Shown piece by piece: positions 1 through 10,903 of a stretch of DNA of 64,000 nucleotides; position 1 is the first letter of the stretch; every line of letters starts with the position of its first letter. The DNA is from Bolinopsis microptera (taxonomy: Eukaryota; Ctenophora; Tentaculata; Lobata; Bolinopsidae). A program made the translations under genes and the position numbers. The DNA is taken from NCBI RefSeq assembly GCF_026151205.1, contig NC_087074.1, positions 8,101,726-8,165,725 of the forward strand, in the 5' to 3' direction. The notes below the pieces were generated by a model. That model did no database searches, had not been told where the DNA came from, and was given only the letters and a program-made list of their open reading frames with translations.

Positions 1-2652
1 GAATTGGGTTTAACAGTCCATGAGCTTAGTTTTGAGTCGCTTGGAGTGAGGTCAATGTGACCCTCTGAAATTTCCTTGAGTTAACGTTAAGGGTATTACA
101 TCAAACATGGGTACATTTTTGCATAAACATTGCACTCACAGAAGGATATATGGCTCCTTAATCTTTCTTGAGGGACCCATTTTGGGGACTGAAATTCGGC
201 AGCTTATTTTATAATACGAAATTAAGGCGACGTGTGGTTCTGAAGAATTGCAGAACCTCTCAAGCTAGGTGAGCCCAGACTCCAATCTCATCAATTCACC
301 CACTTGTATTATGCAGCTTACACCTTGAAAACCTACGACCACGCACATGTTTTGTTGGACGTGTTTTGTTGGACGTGGTTTTATGGACGTTTTCGGGTCA
401 TCGTTGAAATGTCTATTAATCAATCTGGAAATTGATCTTTGCCTAATGCATCAGAGGCCCGTCAATTCCTCGGGTGTCACGGTTTAGCATGGCTGTTGCG
501 TGACGGTAAGGATACCAGGTACTGCAACACCACAAGGGAAAAGGTTGTTTTATTTTGTTTATGCGTTTAGTCACAGGCTGATCCATGTCTTGGAATTTTG
601 TAGCAAAGTAATCAGTCGACTGAAACTATAAATTATTTTTTGGGGCCCAGCACCTAATATTAGAAATAGCAATCGAATCCACTAGCTGTTGATATTTGTA
701 TCCCATTAACATTTTAAATTCAATATAGCTATGTCTACAATTATGTCCATACCCTCAACGCGAGAAGCTGACCTCTAAAAGCTAGCAATTATGATAGAGC
801 TATTACATTTCCAAGAATTGCGACGCAAGCTGCATCTTAAAACTTTAAAAGCTCGAAATTGTGATAGAATAATGGCATAACTCACTGAGCCTCACCAGAG
901 TGTTTCAGCAAAAGACTAATTTTGCAGCAACAACTACCTTAGGGCCAATAAACTACCGTAGGGCCAATAAATTTGGTTCACAATAAATTTGGTTACCATA
1001 ATTTTGGTTACCATAATTTTGGTTACCATAATTTTGGTTACCATAATTTTGGTTACCATAATTTTAGTCACAAATTTCGCAAACTTTTAGTCTACAACAA
1101 TTTTAGTCACATTTTTCGACTTTCGAGACCATTTTCCATTCCATTTACCTTAAGAACGACAAATTTAGTCTACCCCGTCTGAGCATTACAGATTAAGCTG
1201 CGATGCATTACTCAGGAATTTCAATAACATCAGATCCAGAGTTTGCGACTCTGTATCACTAAGTTCTTCAGTACACTGTTCAGTTTCTTGTTCACCCTTT
1301 TTCGACTTTACTATTTTTGTCGGTACGACGTAGTTTATGTCGATATGATCCTTCAGTCGTTTCAACAGAGCATGCATTGGGATGGATCGATTAAAAATGT
1401 AATATCCAAGAGGAGCTCTAACCCTTTAATTGCAATAGGACTTTGGTACAGTTTTGTGCAGTACGAACGGTGATGTCATATATTAATTATAAACAATTTT
1501 AGCTTAATAATATTCATGTCATACTCAGATTTGCTCTACTGAAATTTTGGTCTGCTTTAAAATTAGTCGCCGAAAAATTTAGTCTCAAGAAATTTGGTTT
1601 ACAACAATTTTAGTCAAAAGTTTGACTAAATTTATGGTAGACTAAATTAGTCATTAGTGGTTCTTAAGGTAACAGCGAAAATATCTTCCACAAATTTTGG
1701 TATAGTTTCATAATAAGCAGATATGCAATTTTTCTCTCCAAACCTTTTGACTTGATAAAGCTGCGCAATGAATCCACGAAAGCACTGGAAAGTTTATTTC
1801 CAAAGGTAGCGAGTATTAAGGACCATGTTGAAATGGGGAGGTATCCTAGAATATTCCTCATCACCTCTTCTGTATTCTCATATGAAAGCTTCCTGAAAGA
1901 ATGGAAATTGAAATCAACTTTAATACTTCATAACTTATTTGCGATTAGAAATTGTTACGAAACTGCTATACCTACTTAACTACTATACTTTGATAATGAC
2001 CTTGTATTGTTGTTTATCGACATTATGAAGTTCGTGAGTGAAACTGTTTAAGATTTTAATGAACTAAGATTTTAACGAACTAAATAGGCGTAACATTATA
2101 CCAATACATTAGGGTTAAGTTACCTAATATAACCAATCAAATGTGGAAATCCAGTAACATTTCGTGAACTCAATTATACCTGACATGACATGCGAAATGT
2201 GCAAAAAAGCTATGCTGGGGCTCTAGAAATAGAATAAAAGTGGTTATAATAGCGGTATTGGTAGTGCTTAAACGTTTAGTACAGCTTGACTAGTACAACT
2301 TGACTATAGGGCTGTCATTTTATAATTTAACAAGGAAGGCATTTCTGTCACGGTCGAGGTTAGTTCTCGTTATGCAGCCCGGTGGAGATTAAATCTGCTT
2401 GAAAAACGAGTATTATAGACGAGTTTATTTAATTTTAAAATTACATATCATGACTTTTATTTTTTGTTTAACAATCTGTCAGATCCTATTCCGTCGAAAT
2501 TAATGTCCTGATTTCGGATTTCAAACATTATATCTGTCGCATTTCAATCAGTCAAAAACCATAATGAAAAACCACATTAATATTTACCAGGGAATTTTTG
2601 ATAAACCATATATAAACATGTTGCTTCTGAAAATACACCACCGCATAACGTC
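1..2652. other. No supported gene; AT-rich sequence with minisatellite
   Basis: I see no gene, no midasin exon and no recognisable protein on either strand. Short open frames at 1186-1473 and 1664-1979 lie on both strands at once and have no recognisable motif. The stretch should, if midasin is complete, be intronic to that gene. The 15-bp minisatellite at 990 is the only clear structure. Confidence 0.5.
990..1066. repeat. 15-bp minisatellite, five copies
   Basis: The unit TTTTGGTTACCATAA is repeated about five times. Looser relatives (ACAATTTTAGTCACA type) continue to 1110 and recur at 1560-1650. It creates a spurious FGYHN repeat frame. Confidence 0.85.
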
Positions 2653-2656
2653 TTAA

Positions 2657-4028
2657 GGGGGGGGGGGGGGGGGGGGGGGTCAATGGGTATTTTTTTGTGA
2701 AACTTGATTTCGAGATAGTAGTTGACCAACAAACTAGGACCAGTGACCGAACTTTTGAGGGGGTCCCGGACCCCAACCGCCAAACGGTGCGCGCAGGGCA
2801 GCCACGCCCATATTTGGTCCAAATTAGGCCCAATTTAGCCAAATACCCTGAACATGCCCAAAACCCAGGTTTATGGTGCTCTACTTGTAGCTAGTGGTCT
2901 CCTGAACTCGTATATGAAATTTCATCAAGATTGGACAAAAAATGACTGAGTTATGAGCCAAAAACCATATGCCCATATTTGGGCATACGCACCAAATTTG
3001 GTAGATTTCGTCCCATAAATTGGTCAAATATCAATATTTTTGGATGAGACTTACTTTATATGAAAGGTAAGCCTAAACTACATATTCTCTGTAAGTTATA
3101 GCTTTATATCTGTTTAAATGTGGATACTAAGGCGAAAAAACCACAAAAAATGAACTAAATTGCCCATATCTCGGTTCGCGATATTCGCGGAATTGATCTC
3201 ACCAAAATTGTAACAACTCAATCAGTTTTCAAAATTTTTGCATGAAATTTTTGAAATCGACTCGAAATCGCATTTCGACCTTATTTTAAGAACGGATTTT
3301 TGATTTAGGCCTCAAAAAAAATTTGGCGGCCAAATTCTGAATTTCTGTAATATAATTTTGGAATTTGGCCGCCAAATTTTTTTTGAGGCCTAAATCAAAA
3401 ATCCGTTCTTAAAATAAGGTCGAAATGCGATTTCGAGTCGATTCCAAAAATTTCATGCAAAAATTTTGAAAACTGATTGAGTTGTTACAATTTTGGTGAG
3501 ATCAATTCCGCGAATATCGCGAACCGAGATATGGGCAATTTAGTTCATTTTTTGTGGTTTTTTCGCCTTAGTATCCACATTTAAACAGATATAAAGCTAT
3601 AAATTACAGAGAATATGTAGTTTAGGCTTACCTTTCATATAAAGTAAGTTTCATTCAAAAATATTGATATTTGACCAATTTATGGGACGAAATCTACCAA
3701 ATTTGGTGCGTATGCCCAAATATGGGCATATGGTTTTTGGCTCATAACTCAGTCATTTTTTGTCCAATCTTGATGAAATTTCATATACGAGTTCAGGAGA
3801 CCACTAGCTACAAGTAGAGCACCATAAACCTGGGTTTGGGGCATGTACAGGGTATTTGGCTAAATTGGGCCTAATTTGGACCAAATATGGGCGTGGCTGC
3901 CCTGCGCGCACCGTTTGGCGGTTGGGGTCCGGGACCCCCTCAAAAGTTCGGTCACTGGTCCTAGTTTGTTGGTCAACTGCTATCTCGAAATCAAGTTTCA
4001 CAAAAAAATACCCATTGGCCCCCCCCCC
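2657..4028. mobile_element. Palindromic MITE with poly-G ends and TTAA flanks (copy 1, 1,372 bp)
   Basis: The element is almost entirely one inverted repeat. The two arms, each about 680 bp, meet near 3345 and differ at only a few places. The left end is a run of 23 G, the right end a run of 10 C. TTAA stands immediately outside both ends (2653-2656 and 4029-4032), as expected for transposons that target TTAA such as piggyBac relatives. No transposase is encoded. Open frames on both strands in it are mirror images of each other and not genes. Related pieces lie at 15273-15915 and 13680-13978. Confidence 0.85.
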
Positions 4029-4741
4029 TTAAAACATAATATGATCATAACGCGTTGCCATGACATAACGATATAGGTCGGCATGGTTGGCTATATAAGT
4101 ATCGCACCCTATAATCAAACTTGTTTTAAATTCCAAACGTTATAAATTATGCCTATTTCCTCAACCCAATATTAGTTGTCAAATCTCGTCGAGACACTTC
4201 GCACTGGTCCTACCTTGACTGCAGACACGTGAATGTCAAAATGAGTAAACTACGAAGGTTTCGTTTTCATGAGCATCATAATTTTCGTACAGGGTGTTTC
4301 AAGACGTGTCAAAAAACCTACTTGTTCGAGGATTCCGTCACCAAAATTGTAAAATTCGATTTTTGGGGGCCACACCCAATCAACATTGAATTGCTTATTT
4401 GGGTAACCTCCTTGGATTCTTCACCAGGAACTTTCGCTAAATCCCACACTAAGAACTCAACCTAGGCCTATCTCTGCATAGAGACATATCTCCTAGGCTT
4501 TGACCTTGCTCGGAAGTCCCTTGTCTGCCCGCAGAAGTACTACAACGGAAGTGGGTTTGCTCTGAGCCAGGTAGCGACAGCTTCAAGACTCCAGGGGTCT
4601 GTTGCATTGATATTTATTATTTTATGATTTCGTATATACTTTGGGAGTCCTGGCGTGCAGCTAGCAGGATTTGCATTCTGTGGGCACGGTGATAATTGGG
4701 CTCTCTGCACGACTCCCATAATGCTGACGCGGATCTAGCCT

Positions 4742-5078
4742 CAACCCAATCGCCTGATCACACGTAATGAACAAACTCGTTATGTGTCATATCTTGGTCA
4801 TCTGAGAAGCTAAAACTCTCATTTTTTCAGGACAAACGTAATTTAAATGGCCAAACACCATATCAATAAAATTTGGCTCGATCCGACTATCCAAACTATC
4901 AACTAAATGCGAAAATGAACCTTCATTTGAAAAAAATGAACACGAATATGTTTCGATTTGACAAATTCCTCGAACCAGTGGTGGTAGTAAGTCATACCAG
5001 AAAGAATTATTTCAATTGGGCACTCAGTGACTGAGCTATTAAGGCCAACGTATGGGTACTGACTTTTGGCCCACCCTG
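4742..5078. mobile_element. Truncated copy of the same mariner-like MITE
   Basis: The sequence from 4755 to 5078 matches the reverse complement of the left part of the element at 60076 (shared GAGGAATTTGTCAAATCG, GCACTCAGTGACTGAGC, TTTTGGCCCACCCTG). The right end is intact and followed by TA. The far terminus is missing. It ends 147 bp before the start codon of GPCR-A, so it may form part of that promoter or 5' leader. Confidence 0.75.
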
Positions 5079-5225
5079 TACAACCCAATTGCCCAAAGTG
5101 TACTTACCCCACGTCACAGGACTAGCAGTTTTATCGTTCACAACAGATTGTTTGACCTTTGTTCTATTATCAACACCATTGATTTAACGAAAACTATTCC
5201 ATTAGCAAGATCAAAAGACAATACA

Positions 5226-8200
5226 ATGGAGCCCGAAAAGATGTTCTCGGAGAGTGTAGATGTTTACATTTGCATATCAATCGCTTTACTGGTTGCAGTT
5301 TCCACCTGTCTCAACCTCATGACTGTCACAACAATCAAGAAGATTCTCAGTCCATCCAGTTTTGAGAATCCTACTCTCAACATCATATTCAAGTGAGACT
5401 TTTATTTTTAACCAACTGGGACAGAACGGATCAGCTTTTTTAAGTATTCAATTTGGGAACTGGGCGGGTTTTTCAGCATTTTTCCCCCTTCGAACTGGAT
5501 GGTAGTTTGCACCGGATTTGCTCTTTATTTAAAATATACAAATCTTCAACGCATTTCCAATAAAAATAGTTCATTACTCATACTGCATGACGTAGTGTTT
5601 ATCTCCATAACCTGTTAAATATATAATGGAATAGTTCCATAATAGTCTGTAAAGGAAGTGCAAAAATACTAGAGTTTATGTTTCTAAATTACGTGATGAT
5701 GATCTTATTCTATTAAGTAACGGAACGTAAACCAATGAGCAATTTCAGAATAACCTGAATGCTTTTTTGTCACATCTAATTTTTTTCCCTCAAACTAAGA
5801 CAACAAGTAAAGTTAAATTTCATACCAAAAGGCTAACATTTCCTAATTTTGGCAAACAAAATTTGTCGATTTGCTACAACTGTATAGGCATCCCAAGCCA
5901 ACTCGTGGTTTCTCTATAATGACCGTGCATCCGAAAATAGTATTAATATTATATGAATATTGCCGGCATTACCAGGCAAAATTAAATAGCAACCAGGTAT
6001 CCTGCACCTAGTATAAATCACAGACAGTTGTGGGCAAATTAAATTGTACTACTACCAATATCAAATATGCAGGACATTATAATGATCAGCAGGAAAGTTA
6101 TTAATAGCTCACGGTAACTATCTCACTAGTTCATCCTCTAATTGTGTCTGATTTCAGCACGGCGCTCAGTGACCTCTTCTACACTCTGCTGCCGATGATC
6201 GCAGCATTCGGCAGTATTGCAGCCGGACGAACCATGGGATCTGGTGTTTTCAGTGAGATAATCTGCAACCTCACAGGGTTCACATTTAACGTGACAACAC
6301 GACAAGCCGTGCTTTCTATCCTGGGTGAGTGTATGACGGTACCGTCTTAATCCCTAGTCGTAATTATACTCTATAAGCGTAATGTACGTGATTAAATGTA
6401 AGGGATGACACCTTGTTACGAATGAGACACCTTGTTGGCAGTTATTAACATTACTAACAATATTAAACTTACAGGTCTCAGTGTGGTCAGACTATTTGCC
6501 ATTACAAGGCCAATCCATTTCAAAAGAGTAATCCACAGCTGCCTCATCAAGAAGTTCATAGCAGTCGCTTGGATCCTCCCAATATTGGTCTCGATAGCGC
6601 CCTTCGTGAAGGGAAAGAAGTATGTTTACAGCGAGTACCTTGCAGTCTGTTCCTGGTCTGTTCATGAGGTATGTTTAATGTCCGTCCTAACATTAATGAG
6701 GGACTGTAAAGCGGTATCAGATATTCTAAATCACTGTTTATAACCTAATTTATTCACTTTTGTTCTCGGCATTGGTACATGTTTTCAGTGTTGCAGTCTT
6801 AGATATTATCATCAAAAAATTGTCAACTTAGCTCAGTTGTAGTAGATCTTAGACGCTATTGTTATGTCACGTGATGTATAGCCACCATATTATGTTACTG
6901 TCACCAAGATGTAACCCTGTTAAAGTCCTGAACAGGGTTACATCTTGGTAACAGTTAGATTATAATCACGATTAGGTTATAGTCACTCGTCACTCGACAG
7001 ATCCTCTCATTTATCTTTTTAAACTTGGAGGCTAAAACCAGTTTCTCTACCCAGATCGTGCCAGATGGAAAAATAATCGTATGGGCGCATCTATTCTTCG
7101 TGATCGTGCCTTTCATGGTGCCAGGGATTCTCATCATCGTCATGTACATCGGCATTGTTTCAACAATGTGTAAGATACGCCAACGTAGGAAGGCTTTTAC
7201 AATGGTGAGTTAAACCTAAAATCCTGTTTACAATCAATATGATAACTAGGAATCTATTCGATTTCATCATTTTAGTATGACGGACTTCAAAAGAGTGCCT
7301 TATCAGTTATCAAGACCTCTAAATTTCAGGCTCGTTCTGCATTACAGATGGAATCTGTATCGCAGTCACAAACTGATAACAAGGGAACGATAACAAACGA
7401 GTCAGCTATCTTGACTAAAAAGAGGTAAGTCCAGGATCACCCACAAAGAAACCTTATTTCGCCATGATTACTAATCTGTTGACCATTAACTATCTTCACG
7501 TTAAAATAGGTTATAATACTAAATACAGACAAGTTGAAGTATATGAAGTCGTATATTATTTTTATCTTTTCAATTTTATTAAAGCCTCACGATGATGCCT
7601 AATAATTTTACTGATTTGTAGGGAAAAGGACGAAGAAAAGAAGTCGCCCGAGAGTGACGGACGAGGCAAATGGCTGAAACACGCAACCATGACGACTATC
7701 CTGGTGATGTCGCTCTTTTTCATCTGCTATATATCATACTGGTCCATTTGCGTGGAAATATTGATAAAATACATCCAACACTTTTACTTGAACAAACAGG
7801 TCGGTTGGACATTTAATCAAATTGGTGGATTTTTTATAATAGTCAGTAGGTAGGGTAGTTAGTTAAGGGTAGTTTAAGGGTAGGTTTAAGTGCATCCTTC
7901 GTAGACACATAACATGACTACATCATAGATAATTTAATTATTTTATGCTCCATTTTTTCCCTGCTCTTGCCGAAGGCAAAAAGATCGTAGGGAATAAGTA
8001 ATCGGGTTTGGATATATGAGGTGGCCCGACGGTCCTACGTTGACGACAAAAGTCTGCTCCTTCGCAATATAGACCACTAACCTATAATTATATGTATAGG
8101 AAGCATCTGTTATGCTGCGCGCGACGCTAGCCATGTGTTAATTAATTACACTTACAGTGAAGTTCCTCCTTCGCAAAGTTATTTTCCACAATTTTCTGGA

Positions 8201-8895
8201 TTCATTTATTGTTGATGCGCGGCTCTACATTGGTCAAATAAATCGTCATTTTTTACCATGCACGAATCCCACTCATTTATTAAAAAAATAGTGTGTAAAT
8301 ATGTTGCACTTCTTTTCCAGTCACACTTTTGACTCAAAAGAATTAATGGTACAAGTACATCGTAGGGCCGGGAAAATTGATCGTGGGTGGTTTAACCGCA
8401 GCGAAATTCTTGTTTAGTAAGAAGATTTACTCGAACACCTAAAATAATCTTGATGAGCTTCCATTTTCAGATTACATCAACGTTTAACTTCTGGTTTCTC
8501 ACCAAACTGCAATTTAATGGTAAGGATTTTTTACCAATTGTTTCAATTAAATAAGTCTTAGTCCACAAATCGTGAAAGTTCTTTATATAATAAGATATAA
8601 TAAAGTCGATTTATTTACTTGCTTTAATATGTGAAGCAAAATTATACTTTTTTAAACCAAGTTTTCTTCGACAGATTTCTGCTACTGTACGATTGGAAGC
8701 TACGTGATGATCCTGCTAAACGGTCTGATCAACCCCTTCATATTCCTTCTCTCCAACAACCGCAAACTCAGTGAGGCCAATAAGGAAAAGACATTCCCCA
8801 CACTCGATGACAATGTGCGAGGCTCGCGATCTTCCCCTAAATTTAGGGTCCGAGGAATTGCGTTTCCTCGCAGTCCCCGACTAGGGGGAGGTTGA
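5226..8895 (+). CDS. Rhodopsin-class GPCR, eight exons (GPCR-A)
   Basis: Orphan seven-transmembrane receptor of the plasma membrane; the ligand is unknown. Exons 5226-5392, 6158-6324, 6475-6668, 7001-7204, 7330-7424, 7622-7799, 8471-8519 and 8675-8895 all have GT-AG borders and join in frame to 424 residues. TM1 is about residues 12-36. TM2 has the conserved Asp (ALSD, D61). The TM3 Cys is C92, followed by a G-x3-N-x3-R pattern. The DRY position reads VRL (116-118) before FAITRP. Extracellular loop 2 has Cys in VCSW. TM6 is FFICYISYW and TM7 is NGLINPFIF, an NPxxF variant of NPxxY. Start Met 5226 is chosen because the longer upstream frame runs into a MITE that ends at 5078. The TM3 pattern links it to the GPCRs at 24642 and 44791. 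A further upstream non-coding exon cannot be excluded. Confidence 0.85.
6903..6946. repeat. Perfect 18-bp-arm hairpin in GPCR-A intron 3
   Basis: CCAAGATGTAACCCTGTT is followed after nine bases by its exact complement AACAGGGTTACATCTTGG. Looser pairing (TGTTACTGTCA with GGTAACAGTTA) extends the stem. It lies about 55 bp upstream of exon 4. It may be a tiny foldback element; a structural role is speculative. Confidence 0.8.
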
Positions 8896-10903
8896 TTGAC
8901 GTTCCTTGATTAAATATCTCGAATATTTCACCCCCCTCCCCCCCGGGGTAGGCGGGGCCCTTCGTTACGTCACCGATCCGGAGTTTCTCAAATATTTCAA
9001 GACGACAAGCCCATTAGTTGCTATTATTTACATTATTTGCCTATTTGGTTTGATATTTATAGTTGATTATTGGTTGCAATGTTGCGATAATATCGGTTAT
9101 CGGCGATAAATGAAGTAATATTTGTCTGCACGCTGCGTACTTGAATTATGCTCCTTTGATATGTTACATTGTTAAATCGTCATTTTAAAGTTAAATTTAA
9201 AGTTGAATTTTCAAAAATGAAACATTGAGTCATGACAAAATGCTGGGGGACCTTTTACTTAGGAGTTTCTGGTATTTTTCAATTTAAGGCTGAGTCTAAA
9301 TGATAATGAAATGTTTGATTTAATTCTGAAGAAGTGGAAGTTTATCACAGAACTGAGGGTTTTCACGTTTTTATGTCGGCGCCATTTAAAAAAACTTTAA
9401 ACAAAGCAATATTTGAATATTACATAATACGATTTTCTGCTCTATGCATTGACGAACTACGGTTTATCAGATAAGAGATCGTTCACAAATGACACCACAA
9501 CGATTATGTTAAACTAAATAGATCTGTACTCTGGCGGAGAGGCTAAACATATTTTTCCTTACACGTCACAGCGATTCAATTTCCTGAATCACTGTCAAAT
9601 GTTTCACCTCCTCGCCAGAATGCAAAGATCTATAGAGCCATTCTTAATTAGTCGACGTCTTTTTTTAGCTTGACATCTTTCTAGCATCACTAAAAATCTT
9701 TTTAAGTGGTGTCACTTGTGATCCTTTTCTAATTGAATGTTTTGTACCTTTAGGGGTCTCTCTCAGATATTATTAATCTGTAAGGAAACATCATTCAGAG
9801 TTCACAGTGTGTTCTTTAGATAAATTATACTGTTCGTGTCTCGGACAGGAAATAGTTAGTTAGAAACAGTTACCAAGGATTTTTTTCTACTTGACATTAT
9901 TTTCCATTATGAGCAATGGGAGTATGTAAAATGTACATTAGGGGTGATATAAATAAATTGTATTAATTCGCTAAATTTGAATAAGCCTTAATTTTATTTT
10001 TGATTGTCAGATTTATTTCTATCTTCATTTATTGCAGCCAGTATCTCATGTATCATTTTGACACTGTGTCTTGACATTTCACCGTTGTTTTCATTTACTT
10101 CATTTATCATCAGATACTCCAGATAATTTTATCGATTTACAGAGCATTTAAAAAAAATTTAAACAAAATATTTGAAATTATAATAATTTTCTGTTAATGG
10201 CGCTCGGCTATCGATAGGATCGTTCCTCACACACATTCTGTAACTAAAATCACCAAGGTAAACAATTTTCCTTACAGAACTTTTCAATTTTGAATACGTC
10301 AAAGTTTACTCATCAGAATGCAAAACAAAGCCATTCTTAGATATTTACTGTTAAGTAACCTATATTCTGGCGTCACGTAAGATTTAAGTTGGTAACTGTG
10401 ATTTTTTTTGATGGTTTTGTAACCTAAGGGTTCAAATATACAGAACATATCATAATTATCAAGGACTTTTGTTTTTTGAAACGCGTTCTCTAACATAGTA
10501 TTAGAACGTCAAGATTCTACTTGACATTATTTCATTCGAATAGATGAAATCTAAATTTAAAGGGTATATAAATAAATTATATGTCTAATTTGAATAACTT
10601 AATTATTTTATGTCAATTAATCTCAATTATAGTCCAGGTAAGCCTCTCAGATATGAAATAGTGCAATATGTTAATATGGAGTGAATATCACAAATTGTAT
10701 ATTGTTCAACGATTTCTCGGATCGTTTTTGTTACTGTGATTAAATGTTAAACTTATCATATTATTATCTTATTGAATAAAATTGTATAACTTCTACGGCT
10801 TCTAATAAATTAAGATTTTTCAATCGCAAATATGAAATTTGATATTTTCGCTGTCGTACCAATCTTGCTGGAAGCACATCATCAACAATCAACATGTCCT
10901 TAC
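8896..10903. other. Spacer between GPCR-A and last midasin exon, with a diverged tandem duplication
   Basis: No gene seen. Segments 9383-9995 and 10144-10610 align along their length with many substitutions and gaps (CATTTAAAAAAA..., GATCGTTC..., TTTTCCTTACA..., ATATAAATAAATT). GPCR-A's 3' untranslated region probably starts here. The next midasin exon after exon 42 was not found. Confidence 0.5.

Noticed and set aside
990-1066. CRISPR-like array
   Set aside because: The repeats are directly tandem without unique spacers and the genome is eukaryotic; the same holds for the arrays at 16034 and 53648.
973-1182. Repetitive FGYHN peptide
   Set aside because: It comes from the 15-bp minisatellite and ends without any domain.
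1664-1979. Open frames on both strands near 1.7-2.0 kb as a possible later midasin exon
   Set aside because: No midasin motif or phase-compatible splice pair could be seen.
2552-4076. Frames with VRDPLKSSVTGPS and its mirror as possible genes
   Set aside because: They occur as mirror images in both arms of the palindromic MITE and again in the element at 15273, so they are repeat sequence.
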